DNA of 64,000 bases from positions 9,213,845 through 9,277,844 of the forward strand of contig OU744453.1 of the NCBI GenBank assembly GCA_916610825.1. The letters run 5' to 3'. Below the pieces are notes generated by a model, which saw nothing but the letters and a program-made list of their open reading frames with translations, made no database searches and was not told the DNA's origin. The translations under genes were made by a program, and so were the position numbers. Below are positions 43,172-57,300 of the stretch, piece by piece. Source of the stretch: Haliclystus octoradiatus. Lineage: Eukaryota; Cnidaria; Staurozoa; Stauromedusae; Haliclystidae. Numbering within the stretch: the first letter of the stretch is position 1; the number at the start of each line of letters is the position of its first letter.

Positions 43172-43480
43172 TCAACGCATTGAATTGATTTTTTGAACCA
43201 GTCTATTGTCAGGCTTATTACCATTTTCAGAAATTCTGTAACCAAAAAATGTCACTTCGTATACCCTCTCTGTACACTTCTCGCTATTGATGGAATGCTT
43301 ACGGCTTTGGAAGCACTCCACTACTGTCTTCAAACATTTTGAAAAGGAAATTTCTGTTTTTGCGAAAGCAAGCACGTCATCCTTATACGTTATGACACCT
43401 TATATGCCTTTTCAGATGCCCACAATAATACGTTGAAATTTTTGCCGAACTGTTTCTCATGCCCATTTGTGGCGTGTTAC
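43172..43480 (-). pseudogene. Ty3/gypsy reverse transcriptase fragment (palm to connection)
   Basis: The minus strand reads SSAK, frameshift, FQRIIVGI, stop, KGI, stop, GVITYKDDVLAFAKTE with the catalytic YKDD near 43375-43390, then FSKCLKTVVECFQSRK, SINSEKC and EVTFFGYRISENG, NKPDNRLVQKI. This is the LNxxKCxF..xxFLGY gypsy RT pattern. Broken by stops; no LTRs found. It abuts the opposite-strand BEL/Pao-like relic, so the two were joined by insertion or rearrangement. Confidence 0.75.
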
Positions 43481-43757
43481 GCGATACAAGTATTTGTTCG
43501 TGTTTATAATCAAAAGGGTGTAGTTTTTATATTATGAATATTATCATTATATTATTATTTAGTTATTATTTTATTATTATAACATGATTTGTATTTTTAC
43601 CACTATCAAATAAAATAATAACTAACTATCAATAAAATTATAATAGTATCAATATGATAACTACATGCTGGACTTATCTATAAAGACCAACATTTCAACT
43701 AAAAAACAACTATAGCCAAATAAACAAATTGAATTGAAAATCCATAAAAGTTGTAAC

Positions 43758-44116
<359 letters not shown>

Positions 44117-46890
44117 GATAAAGATATCATAATAAGTGTATCTAACGCTCCTTCGGAAAGCGGCAAATGTAAAAATGCTTTCCAACCAAGTGCCACGAAT
44201 GCGATCGAGACAGAAATAGTAAAGGCACTTACCCGATATAACTTACAATAACTTGATACTTTCTCTTTGGTAAATTGTCAAAATTTTAAATGATGGACGA
44301 TATTAGAACAAGGTTTGATACCAATACGATCAGGAGCGATATAATATCCAAATGCAAATATCATAATTATATCAAGTAAGAAGCAAGATCATTTATCAAA
44401 GTAATCGTAGATACAGGCAAAATTCTTTCTTCATATAACAATGTGCCATATAAAAATGTACTCTCCAGAATGTGATAATAGATGTTAAGCATAACATGTC
44501 CAACTATGCAACTAGAACCTCAAATGAAGTGGCATTTCAAATGGAACCATGAAAATTGAATCTTCCAAATAAAATCATTTACATATAATAAATGATCTAG
44601 CAATACTTGATGTTGGTTGATTATATTGTAAATCGTTCATTCAAGGAAAACACATGCTGTCCTTTATCTTCTCATCATAAATCTCAATTTTCTTTTTCAA
44701 ACTTCTGTTTTTTTTTACATGCTTTCGTTACTGGATAAATAGTGAATCCCATTGTTTTATATTGGACCTCTTATAAAAGAGTTACCACAAGGCAACCTTG
44801 TTTGGATCGCCTCATCCGAGCACTTGGGATGTTGGGAGACACTCGAAAGCTGAAAAACACTCGCCCTATGGCCTATACGGGTTCATGTTTTCCTGATGCT
44901 TTCTCATGTCTCTCTAATTCCCACCATGTGGTAACCTTTGATGCAAACTTTTTATCACTTCCATGGGATACCATTTACTTACGCTCAATCATATGCTGCC
45001 TGATGCTGAGATAACAGATGTAGCTCCTCGTTTATCTTTCTCAAGTTTGTAGTTTTCATATCTTAATTTAAAGCATATCGAAATTTCACATGATTGACCA
45101 TTGCAATTGATTATTTCCGTTGTATCATTAGATTACACCTCTGCATCCACGTCAAGTCATTTTGTATTAAATGGCAATTTAGATTGCAGCATACCATCTG
45201 GTTATGCAACTAGGAAACAACCTGTTCAAACTGCATAGATTATACAACATTTGGCAAAACCCTTCAATGCTATTGCTATTCCCAGAACCAATTGTACTTC
45301 CCCGTATCTTCAATAGAGACGTAACAATTGACATTGCTTGCTCCACACAATTCAAACAATAAATTTTATAAAACATTGTTAACCATCATTTACTATACTA
45401 ACCCACAGGTCAATGTTGCCATTGATGTCGCATTGCCGTCTGCTATGTATAACCCTAACTTTAAACCAACTAATTATTTAGTGAACATAGAATCACACAT
45501 GTCTTAATTCTGACTTGCAACTGTTAACTGCAAGTGGTAAGCATTATCGTATGGTGCTAGCATGGTACAGTATGGAAAGCAGTATCTACAATTAGTCTGT
45601 ACAACAAGATATTACCTTTATCGCACAATCGTTTCAAGTACACATTTTTCAATGATTGTGGTTCTTCTTATAGTTACCTTTTCGGAAAAATTGTTATCAA
45701 TCTGTTCACTTTCTATGAGATCACCAATAGAGAGATGAACTCCAACAATGCAGCAGTTTTAGTAAAAAGAGACATGGAATGTTTGAATAAAGAAATTACC
45801 CCTAAAATAGCATCAAAAGATCAAGTAAAGACGAGTAGCTAGAAATAAAGCATTGTAAATAGTTATACAACGTAATGCAAAAGAGTATCTATACATATTG
45901 GTATATGAATTTGACATAATCATTAATCAAGCATCTATGTGGGTTATACCCAAGAACAGGGCGTACAAAAGTAACAAACATTCGTTTTGGAAGGAACAAT
46001 CTCGGGTGGGGAAAACGCGATGAATCATCTTTTCCCGGATTCCAGCTCTTCTCACAGCAGATGAAATATGCGATTTAAAACCTAGCGAAGGTGTGATCGA
46101 AATTCCCAGGTCTCAAATTTCATTAAAACATTTAAGTAAGTGAATTGGTCAAATAAATCATGCATTTGAATCATTCAATAGCTTCTCTACAGTCGCGCGT
46201 ACAAAATGCCGAAAGCAGTGAACTTGCAGCTTCAAATAGCAGACCGTGTTATTGGAAAGAGCGCGTGCGATTTCACCGAGAGGTCATGATTGGTTGGGGG
46301 AGATCCACGGAGAGTTCCTTCGCAAACAATTGCAGCGATGAAGTAAAATCGCAAAGGCCACAAAATTAATAGATACACTTTATTTCGATACGAAGAGTAC
46401 AAAACGAAAATGAAGTAGCAAGCAAAATAAAAATATAGATCATAGAACGGTGATTCGAATGATACTACAGTCGAATATTTTGATAGAGAATTTGCAGGGT
46501 TATTAGCGTGCATACCTTTGAAGCGACTCTCTTTTATATGTTAAGATAAGAAGAGAATGGGTAGTAAAAGTAATGTAGACGGTGTCGCCTTACGGAAGGC
46601 ACCCGTGCCACCCCTCTATTTCTAGATAAGTGGCTTTTTTCGCTGAGAGTAATGATTCTATATGCTCTTTATTGATCTCACCCGCGACACTGCAGTTCAA
46701 TTTCAACAGGTTTCATGGACGATGCACCGCAGCTACTCACAATGCAATTCCCTCTGTACCATTCCATCCGCCATCAGAAGATGGTACTCATTTGATGTTT
46801 TAGATAAAATCAATGCTGAATTGACCTTCGGGGGACTTGAGCCACAGTCGATCAGATAACATCCGATCTGAATTTCGGTTGCACTGCCAT
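44117..46890. other. Unannotated stretch between the microsatellite and the LINE scrap
   Basis: No gene that I can support. A 90-codon plus-strand frame at 44742-45014 lacks a recognisable domain. The block after 45410 reads a short protein-like frame after a TACTAAC-like box and CAG, but stands alone. The GC-richer sequence 46560-46860 could be decayed gag of the gypsy relic further right. Confidence 0.3.
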
Positions 46891-47073
46891 CTAAGCTAAT
46901 CCTCCTTCCATCCGAGCTGATACCCCTTGGATGGGTCCGCGTACTAAACCTCGAGGAACACCTGAATCCACTTTAGTCCAATCAGAATGTACTCCATTAA
47001 CAATAGTTCTATGAATTCTTTCAGTAAAAAAACATTTTAACCAGTTAATTAGTTGACCTTTGACAAATGCCAA
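46890..47073 (-). pseudogene. Non-LTR retrotransposon RT scrap
   Basis: The minus strand reads LINWLKCFFTERIHRTIVNG then VHSDWTKVDSGVPRG, the segment just before the catalytic box in Jockey/CR1-type RTs (W...FL..R.QRV.VNG..S....V.SGVPQG). It ends where VPQGTVLGPLLF would follow. About 50 codons only; it appears to have inserted beside the gypsy gag remnant. Confidence 0.7.
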
Positions 47074-47194
47074 GTCTTATATTAATATTTCTAAAGAAAT
47101 TGTCAATTGTAACAGTTTCATGTTTCAATTTCAAAATGGCAATGTTTGGTTGGATTACAGCTCTTCTGTTATTAAGTATTTTAAAACAACAGAG

Positions 47195-50100
47195 ATATGA
47201 ATTCATGCCTTGCTTGCAAACGAACAACTCGGCGATCGAAAGCTTAAGCAGCAGTATCGCCGTTTTCAGCAATTACTCAATAAACCCGATGAAATAGCTG
47301 ATCCTCTTATCAAAGAACTTTACCTTCGTCGTTTACCAACTAGAGTTCGTGTTTCCCTTGCTATATTTAAATCTGTTCCTTTGAGCGAACAAGCAACATT
47401 GGCTGCCCGGATTGGCTGATGACATTATGGACGATCCTGGCTTACATTCAGGGCCCGATGTTCCTTTTGGACAATTGTCAGCGGTTTCTGATTCATTTCC
47501 GGTTGATCCGCACATTTCAGTAGTCCACAACGTGGTCCGCAACGCAGTCCGCAACGGACTGGTAGACCAGGCAGCTGAAATAGCAGCATTGCGAAGAGAT
47601 GTTCAAGCACTAAAACAGTCTCCACACGCATCTTCTCCTGTTACTGATGGTCTCTGCTGGAATCACGCGCGTTTTGGTCAACGAGCTAATCGGTGTAACA
47701 GCCCTTGTACCTGGTCGGGAAACGATTAAGCCAGCCGTTAATGACGACGACTGTGTCTGGCTCTTCCAGTCGTCTGCTATTCGTCCGCGACACTGCCACT
47801 GGCATCACATTTTTAATTTATACTGGTGCTGAGGTCAGTGTGTATCCAGCTAGTGTTCACATCCGTCCTAACTGTCCTGCGCTGGAAACTCTCAGAGCTG
47901 CAAATGATAGTATCATATACAAAGCTTTGGCACACAGTCCATTATTTTGCATCTTGGTCTGCCTACACCATTAGCTTGGTCATTCCTTGTTGCTGAGATA
48001 CAGCAACCGATCATTGGTGCTGACTTATTCCGTCATTATGAACTCTTAGTCGACTTAAAGAACAATAAACTCATCAACGCTCCACAATATTATCGTATTC
48101 CAGCTCAACTCTCAACTGTCATTTCTTCAACAATTCATCATGATATTGCTGAAGTTTCTCCATCTAATCAATTACTTATTGATTTTCCATCCATCACCCG
48201 TCCCTGCTATAAGGAAAATGGTATCCATCATCAGGTCAAACATTTCATTCCCACAACAGGTCCTCCTACATTCGCCAAACCTCGCCGACTCGTTCAGGAT
48301 CGTCTCGCAGCTTCCCGGAAAGACTTGGATGTCATGCTGTCCGTTGGTATCATCCGTCCTTCATCTAGAAGTTGGGTTTCCCCATTACACGTAATTGAAA
48401 AAAATCTGGGTGATGGCGGACTACTGCGCCCTCAATAATGAAACCATTCCTGATAGGTATCCAATTCCACGCATCCAAGACGTTGATGCCTCTCTTCATG
48501 GTATGAACATTTTTTCCTAGGTAGGTCGATTTGGTACGTGCATATTATCAAATCCCTGTCGCGGCGGAGGACATACAAAAGACTGCCATTACCACCCCCT
48601 TTGGCCCCTTCAAATCCAAAAGGATGCCTTTTGGGTTATGTAATGTGGCCCAAACATTTCAACGGGTCATGGATGACGTCTGCCGCCCACTCAATTTTTT
48701 CCATGTCAATCTGGTGACATTCTTGTGGCTAGTACCTTCTAACAGCATCTGTTTTACTGTCGCAGCATTTCCACACGCCTGGCGGAGTATGGTTTAATCA
48801 TCAATCCTCCCAAGTGCCAATTTGGTAACACCACTTTCGACTTTCTTGGGTATAAGATTGATGTTGCTGGAATCAGCCCATTGCCTGACAGTGTCGCTGC
48901 TATTTCACAGTATCCAGCCCCGACAGATCTTCGATCTCTACGTAAGTATCTTGGATTGCTGAACTTCTATCGACGGTTCATCCCAAATTGTGCCTCAACA
49001 CTTCTTCCACTCTACCGTCTACTAAGTGGAATATTGTGAATCCTCCTTCAAAGACAGTAAAGCTATTCGCAACGGCTACACTCTTTACATACCCTCAAGC
49101 TAACGCCCCAACCAGTATCACTACTGATGCATCTGATGTCTCTGTTGATGCAGTCCTGGAGTAATACATACAAAGGCAATGGCGCTCCCTCTTTTTCTTT
49201 TCATGCAAGCTTCGCCCTCAAGAAACTCGATATAGTGTTTTTAATAGAGAACTTCTAGTTGTTTAATTGGCCATCGGACATTTCTGCTATTTCGTGTAAG
49301 GGCGCCCATTTGATGTGTTTACTGATCATAAGCCTCTGACGCTTGCGCTCATTAACAAAACAAATCAACCAAAACCTATACAGATCAGACACCTTTTTTC
49401 ATTTCAAAATTTGCTTCACACATCAACCAAATTAGTGGACAACACAAGGTGGTGACCACCGCCTTATCCAGAATCTCCATTCAATCTGCTGCTGCAATAT
49501 CTTGTTTTGACCTTTTTGATCTCGCAGAAGCTCAAGCTGCCGGAAAGACTTCCTAGCGTCTGCAGTCATCTCTCCATCTTTCTCCAATGCCTCTTCCAGG
49601 ATCTTCCATACCATTACTTTGTGACACCTCTACCCCTCAACCACACCCACTTGTTCCTGTTTCAAAACAAAAGGCCAGCTCCGCAACTTGTCTCATCCTG
49701 GTATAAGAGCCACACGACGTTTAATATCCTCACAATTTATCTGGCCTGGACTGCAAAAAGATGTTGGTAGCTGGGCGAAAACTTGCATCAAATGTTAACG
49801 TGGCAAAATTCACCGTCATACTACTCCTCGTCCAGAAGTCATCGTTCCACCAAATCGTCGTTTTGATCAAATCCATGGTGGACATAGTTAGATCTCTACC
49901 AATCTCTAACGGACATATTTATGTTTTTACAGTTATTGACCACTACACACGTTGGCCAGAAGCCATTCCAATGTCAGATGCTACCGCTATGTACTGTGCC
50001 AAAGCATTAATCTACCACTGGATATCACGTTTTTGCGTGCCTTCAACAATGACTTCGGACAGGGGACGTCAATTCACATCTGATCTCTGGACTGCTTTCA

Positions 50101-50330
50101 GTACCCTTTTGGCTATTCATCGACAACGCACCACATCTTATCATCCACATTCCAATGACCTGGTTGAGCGTTTTGATCGACAACTGAAAGCTTCCCTTCG
50201 TGCTCGTCGGACAGGACCTAATTGGACAGATGAACTACCTGTTGTTCTCCTTGGCCTTCGTGCTTCAGTTGAAGAAGATTTGTCTTGATCACCTGCTGAA
50301 CTGGTTTATGTTATGCCTCTTTCATTGCCT
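47195..50330 (+). pseudogene. Broken Ty3/gypsy element (gag-pol remnant)
   Basis: Plus-strand blocks in the canonical order with frameshifts. Gag: QLGDRKLKQQYRRFQQLL and ELYLRRLPTRVRVSLA (47225-47350). Zinc knuckle trace: CWNHARFGQRANRC (about 47655-47700). Protease: TGAEVSVYP, with D of DTG replaced by Y (about 47820). RT: RRLVQDRLAASRKDLDVMLS, SWVSPLHVIEK, then [57 protein letters not shown] and LRKYLGLLNFYRRFIPN (48270-49010). RNase H: ITTDASDVSVDAVL and FTDHKPLTLALI (49110-49360). Integrase: VFTVIDHYTRWPEAIPM, TMTSDRGRQFTSDLW and TSYHPHSNDLVERFDRQL (49920-50185). Stops are frequent. LTRs not found. It is a different lineage from the intact element at 9.8-14.7 kb. Confidence 0.88.
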
Positions 50331-50803
50331 GACGAATATTTTGCCCGATCCAATCTCTTTTTTTACTCAGCGAGTCTTGTCCTAAAATACTCCTTTGATG
50401 GTAATTTACACCAACAAGGAAATTCCGAATCGAAATAAAAGTTACGCCATTGTAATTTTCAGATTCGAATGCATCATGTATTAAGTTATAGTTTCAAAGG
50501 TTTTTCCCACTTTAAACTTTCGGTTCTACAGACTTTTTCATTACAAATTTTCAGTCATACACCTTTAGATACTAAACTTTTTGGTCTTAAACTTGTCGAT
50601 TTAAAAATTTTAAGTGGTATAAATTTTTTGCTTCCCAACTTCTCTGCAGTAAAATTGATTGCCTTTAATTCTTCAATCTTACTGCTTTAGAAGTTTTGAT
50701 TGTTACAGAAATGCCTCACAAAGTCAAATTATCATATAATGAATAAGTCATTACAAATAAACTGGGCTCATTCATTACAACTTTAAAACAATTTTCCTAA
50801 TAT

Positions 50804-50907
50804 ATATATATATATATATAATGTAATAATAATAATGATGATATGGTATCTAACAGCAGTTGATATAGTGCTCGATGTCGTTTGACAGAGCGTGAGTCTT
50901 TGACTCC

Positions 50908-50946
<39 letters not shown>
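50804..50946. repeat. Compound TA/TAA microsatellites flanking a short spacer
   Basis: (TA)n at about 50804-50820, TAATAATAATAATGATGAT at about 50824-50842, then 50-60 bases of unique spacer, then (ATT)n and (TA)n to about 50946. The AT-rich blocks are arranged symmetrically around the spacer. Confidence 0.8.
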
Positions 50947-50952
<6 letters not shown>

Positions 50953-50970
50953 AGAAAAGAGACGTTTTCT

Positions 50971-51010
50971 CCGTTACTCGAAGTTTCGCGCTGTAGCGCT
51001 CCTCAGACGG
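50971..51010 (-). ncRNA. Hammerhead ribozyme (40 nt, complete core)
   Basis: Read on the minus strand from 51010: stem I CCGU (51010-51007); core CUGAGGA (51006-51000), fitting CUGANGA; stem II GCGC (50999-50996), loop UACA, GCGC (50991-50988); core GAA (50987-50985); stem III ACU (50984-50982), loop UCG, AGU (50978-50976); A at 50975 completing a GUA cleavage triplet; stem I ACGG (50974-50971). All conserved core positions and all eleven base pairs are present. Short stem III and this layout are typical of hammerheads in Penelope-like retroelements and retrozymes, where self-cleavage trims element RNA. No RT or GIY-YIG frame was found nearby, so this is a truncated or non-autonomous copy. 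Confidence 0.85.
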
Positions 51011-51339
51011 TTTTATTCAATGAACTGACTTCGATATATAACCTAAGTCAAGATGAGTTATCAATGTGGTGAAAAAATTCATCACATGAAAAAAACATCT
51101 GTGCCATACCAGAGTGCTTAAACTACCGAAGTAGTGGGCAATGCATATCGCAAATAGTATATATATACCTCGAAACAAAAACTTAAAAACACGAAACCCG
51201 AAAAATCCTAAGAAATTGCGCAAATATAACAAAATCAACGAAATTGTTTTGCAGAAATGAGGAAGAGGGCTTGATAGTTCATGTGAAACACATGAAACAC
51301 GAGAAGGAGATTGAAAGTATACCGAACGAGGCATTTGAA

Positions 51340-54300
51340 AAAATGGTTGCCATATAGCAGCTGAGCCTGTTTCTTCAACTAACTGGAGCTAACATTATAG
51401 AATGACATCTTAAATCATATTTTGGCGTTTATTTTATTTTAGATAATGTATCAACATTAATGACTACACCATTTAGCATTTTGTGCATATTTTTTACAAA
51501 AGTATACCTCTAAAATACCTCACATGAGGGCAAATTTACTATTTATTATATAATTTGAGAGGAATACGAATCTGACTAGCTTGTGTTTATCTTTTATGTA
51601 CAAAGAACATTCTTAGAGGAGTAACATGTGACACAAATTTGTGCAAATGCTTGCAAAATAGTGAATTATGATACATTTTTTAGAATTAGAATACAAAATC
51701 TTTGTGATCAATCGTAATTCTATTTCATAGCATATGAAAGTTGAATTGGAGAAACCATATGTGTTTAAATTAATAACACGCAGTAATAAGTATGGTATAA
51801 ATTAAAGAAACCATACGCAGCCTATGCATATAATATATTTCTCGTTGACTATATAGACATATATCAAAACGAAAGATTCTGATCCTAAAATTGGAATAAT
51901 GAAGTTGCATTCCCAATGAAAATAATAAAGAAATTGCAATTTTTTGTCTTGAAAATCTACTTGTTTATCTTCTTGCTGTATTTCTCTTTATACTTTTTAA
52001 AATTGCTTTAGGCTATATTATGAATGCTGTAGCGATTGTACACGATAGAAGTTGTCGTCTAATCCTGACAAATGTTCTGCTATCGCGACTAAACTGAATA
52101 CATAGCTTGTTTTAAATATTGTTTGTCTCATTGGCATTTCAATACTACATGAATACACGTTTTATAAATTCGACAAGTTGTTACCTGTTGACCTCAATCG
52201 GTCCATTCATATGATTTTTTCTTACTCTCGCCTTGTCGAATGTGACGTTTCATGGATGCCGGGCTTTACGGATTTTATTTTGTATTTCTCGCCAGTGATA
52301 TCATTTCACTGTATTTCATGATATTTTTATAAATACTAATTATCTTGTTTAGCTATCAATATTTAATCCTATATTATCATATAATCAAAAGGAGAAGCTA
52401 TATATAATTTTGAGGATTAAAATGACTGTGCAAACTAAACTGAACTAGTGAGGGAATGGTTCATTTTTAGTTAAAGGAGAGACTTATTAGAATAAAATAA
52501 CAACAATTGGTGAGTTATAAAAGGAATATATTTATTTGAGGCTCTTCATTTTTAATTTCTACTAATAACATTGGAGTATTCATCAGTTTGGAAATTAATA
52601 TAATAATAGCTTACATATGATAAAGGAGACTATATGAAATGTTTCATGAATCTAAACTCAAATTGTTCTCATGTTATATAATTCTATCAACATTGTTCTG
52701 AAATATTGTTCTTATGTCCATTTGTGGGCTAATATATTCTGAATCTCAACATGTTCTCTCTTTATTCTATTCCCGACACCAGGGTGCACTTTAAACTTAA
52801 TATATCTGTGATTATTGATATTGTCATTGTTGTTCTATTATATTTTCGTCTTGGCATAAAATTTATCCTATTTGTTGATGGTTCATAGTAATACCTGTAA
52901 CCAGTTAAATTATACTAAAACTAAAACATCATGTTGTGGTATTAAGAATGCCGGTGTTACTATATACATATCGATTTGTGGCTTTCTATATACAGATTAA
53001 GTTCGCAGCCTCAACGTTAATCGTACTTGAGGAGTTATGTATAATACGAGGCATATTTATAATGCTAGCTTTCAAAATACACATACATTACTTCTCACGT
53101 CGAATTTACGATGCGATAGGAAATACCATGCATTAAGCCTGTGATATAAAGTATTTAAAACTCTTTGAATTTAACAAATACGATAGAAGAGATTAAGACA
53201 AAGATTGGCTGTTAGCGAAACACGATCGTACATTTATAGAGAGCTGTGGGAATTTCAAAGTTCCATATTAAATTAGATTGAATTAAGTAATTTTATTAGG
53301 TAAATGCAAGTCCCACTAAATTTCTAAAGTATAAAAACAGAATACATAAACTCTTGGGCACCTAATTATTTTCTGTACACAGTACATTTATGTAGTTGTA
53401 ACTGCTAGAAATATGCAAAACATTATAATGTTAATTAAATAAATAAGGTGATGTTGATGATGATGATTATGACGATGATGATGATGATGAATATAGGCAA
53501 ACGTCTTTAAGACAATAGAATCCTCACTTCTGTTTTTTTTTCCAATATCATTTTTTTATCATTTATGTGAACAAATGTTTCAAAAGTCAAACACTATAGC
53601 GGCAAAGCTCTTACTTTTCAATAATTTGATACCAATAATGTCCCATAGGTTTGAGGACGCATATGTCCCCTTTCGACTGTAATTTGAATGAATTCCCCCC
53701 TTTCGATAGAGGTCAGTCGTCACGCACTCTTTATGCTGTCTTTTCATTTTCATCATATTGGAAAACAGGCCGAAGGAATGAGTTTTGCCCGGATTTTTGT
53801 TTTCCATCTGAGCAAACGCGATGCCTGTTTCTCGAGACTTTATCAAGGACGTATCATTATTCGTTGAGATGAAAATAGCTATGATAATCATGCTATTATT
53901 CATTTTGGATTTGGTTGTCGTAATTTTAGCTTTCAGTAATCGATTGATCAATTGGCGATTGAACAGCTGCCCATATATATGCGGGTACTTTAGTTCAATC
54001 GATATCCAACAGTGTGGGTTGATGTCGATCTATACGATCTCATTCCGAAAAACTCAACTTCCTACTAATCCTTCTAACTTAATCAGCAGGATAAGATTAG
54101 TTGATTTCTCTTTTCCCTGTTTGTACTCCTACACCGTCTCACAGTGAAGGTGTCTAATTATTAATGACATTAATGAGCATTTCGAAAACATTTCATAAAA
54201 TTTGCACATTTTGGACATCTCCGAAATCCGGGTTGTGGGATGATAAAACTCGGTTAATTGATATTTTGAATTTACTATATATGTGTGTAAGAATCCGCTC

Positions 54301-57300
54301 AAAACGAAGGTGAAATCATCAGTAGCCTTTCATCTGTCGACATAAAGCACTGAAGGATTTTAATAAATTCTCCAATAACTAGGGCTTATTCATGAATCAT
54401 TCGCGTAAATCCATAATCTTTCCTTGACCTTGGTGGCATTTTTAATAGAGTATTTCGCAGCTGGTTTAGCAGAGAACATGTTATTTTTTCCTGTAACAAT
54501 AAAATTCCGGTACTGACAGAAATCTAACCAGCAGTATAGTCACTATAGAAGGCCTATGATATGATATATTTTGTCATTTTGACCGGCAATATATAAAGGA
54601 CACTTTTCGCTATAGAAAGTGTCACTTACATAGAATATAGAATAGATGTCTTGGTGTACAGTTTATGCTTTATGTAAGCATGAATCTCATGCTAGGCATT
54701 TCACAATCAGTGGGATATTTTCTCTCAAACAGAGTACATTAGATCATGTAGGAGGAATTCAAAAATGAACTTGTGCCAAATGAGCATCCGTTGCATGCCG
54801 GGGTTGCATGATTGTGAGAACTTTATTACTTATATCCGTAAAGTTATATCTGAGCCTCTTTTGAATTGTTTTTTTATATCTATTCAGCCCCGCTTTCAGC
54901 TCTTGTGCTGTGATCAATCTATCTAATGTTCATCGTATTTCTGTATAACCTTGGTGATATGATCTCTATTTTGATCCATAGAATAAACTTTGAATATTTT
55001 TTCTTGATTCGATTTTATTGAATTAGTCTATTTGTTATGTTTTCGCACTGTCAGTTTTGATTTGACTTAATCGGATTTCCGTCTTTTTTAATGTTGTAAA
55101 ATACGTGTAGTGTTTGTTGGTGAAATATGAAGCTTATACTAGTCATGTTCCAGCTGTCCTTGTCGATGTATTTTATTTGCAATTTTTTATTTCTCTATAT
55201 TTGATCAATTTGATTAGAAAGGCGAGTAAACAATGCAATAATAGTCAACAATAAGTAAGTCTTATACATCATATACTCGATATCATATAGCAATCAATTA
55301 TTTCTAGCAATTTTGAATTACATTTATTTCCATGGTATAAAGGAATTCCCATGTACTTGAATTCTGAGCTATTGAGACTATAATGTATTATGATATTCAC
55401 AGTATGTTCCACTTGAAAAGACGGCTGTAACAAAGGGAAAGAGAGGGGAATGAGTGAGGTAACTTTATATAGCCAAAAGCCTTATACGGTGCTTCTTAAG
55501 AGCTGTTATAAAGCACAAATCATTTCTTTTCCATACAGAAATAACCGAGGGAAAATCAGAAGCATAACAATTACCGTCCAGGTCTAAGTAATACGATGGC
55601 CTTCTATGAGCTTTTGCGGATTTTATCATATCAACAAGTTCGAGAACAACATACTACACAGAGAGCCAATGAGTAAATGAGCAAGGACACATGCATATTA
55701 TCTACCGAGAATAGTTGCCAATTGACAGTTTGTGCAGAGTTTTGGTAGATATTCAGAATCCAATGTTCTGTTAGCATGCATGTTACTGTCAAGGAAAATA
55801 GTGAGGTGGGTGTGTGGGGGTGACACTTTTGACTTCGGAAATAAGATCAGGCAAAACAGCTCCTAACCATAATTTTATGTATTTTGTTGGGAAAAACAGC
55901 TTCCTGCTTGCTAGAATCACAAAAATATACCATGCATTTTAATGGTATTTTGCTGCCAACAGAAATCCAGTTGTAAGTAAGCTACTTACAAAAACTTTTT
56001 CATTCTCAAACTCAATCAATCACTGTCACGAAGACAATGATGTACGAGCAATTAGCACAACAATCAAATGGCCAGGATATATAATATAGTGAAAATAGTA
56101 GTAAAACTTTTCAACACTGTTCATCTTGTTGGTATATAGATATAAAAATTGCTCTTTCTGGCTTTCTTAAAAACTAACGAATTCATATGAAATGAAAGAC
56201 ATGTCCTATAATGATTCTCAAAATGAGATTATAGATTTGCTGGCTATATTGATGTACGATCAAGCATTATAGACATTATATAAGAAGTAATTTCCTCGAG
56301 CATCTATTCAATTATGACCTAGCAATCATCCAACGTTGCAAATAAAGACAGTATATAAATGTATTTATTCGAAAAAAAATATTTCGAAAAGAAAACACAC
56401 ATAGAGGGTACTGCTATACACTGATACTACATATTTGATATAAGATAATTTATCATTACAAGGATTTTATCAAATCTAAATTCTGTAAATGTTTGTTTTG
56501 AAATCATTAATGTAATTGACAGTTATGTTAATCTTCAGGGTGTAAGTTTGATGTATGGAAAAGAAATTATAATAGAAATTTTGTCTTAGCTGGTGATAAA
56601 TACATTTTATAGTTGTTGCCTCGAGCTTAACTTGATGACAGCACATATAACTCTATAGGCATCAGCATTCGAAAGTGTCCAATAACTATTTTATATAACA
56701 TGCACAAATGTAATTTTACACGGCGTACTTCTAGCGATGATATATTTTTTATAGTAATATTAATAATAATAATATTTGTAGCAATTTGTTAGTTTGTTAT
56801 TTCGACAAGAAGAACAACCCATTTGGTTCATTTTTTAATTTCTATTAATTCCGTAAAATAAAAATATAAATGTCTGCTAAAAGGCACCTCAGAAAGTGAA
56901 TTTTCAAACATTTACCCCGCATCTCCCTGGAGGGCAAGGCTTTGGCCTTACTTCTATCTTACCTAGACCAAGGTACTAATCGCATTCCAGGAAAAAACTG
57001 GCCGCGCCCTTTTTCATCTCAAGCTTCGCAAAATCTTCGCAACCTCACCACCAAAATTGGATAGCTAGTTTTGGCTTGATTAATGTAATTATTGCTACAT
57101 GTCACTTCTCTCGGAAGATGTTTCCTTGAGAAGTTGATATCCTTGGAAGGATAAATATTTGATAAATGGTCAGCGTTATTACTTGGCATTGCTTTGATAT
57201 TAAATCCATCGTGTTAACAAGATTTGAACTCTATAGTTGGTTAGTCTGTTGGGTTTACAACTCTTGGATCTATTTTGACTATATATACTGTCTTTACTTC

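Noticed and set aside
44742-45014. 90-codon plus-strand frame
   Set aside because: All three frames look equally protein-like and none shows a known motif.
45410-45510. Exon-like frame VNVAIDVALPSAMYNPNF after an acceptor-like CCACAG
   Set aside because: Short, isolated, with no compatible upstream exon found; kept only as a note.
53580-54147. Overlapping 100-120 codon frames on opposite strands
   Set aside because: No domain, no splice support, and mutual overlap suggest chance.
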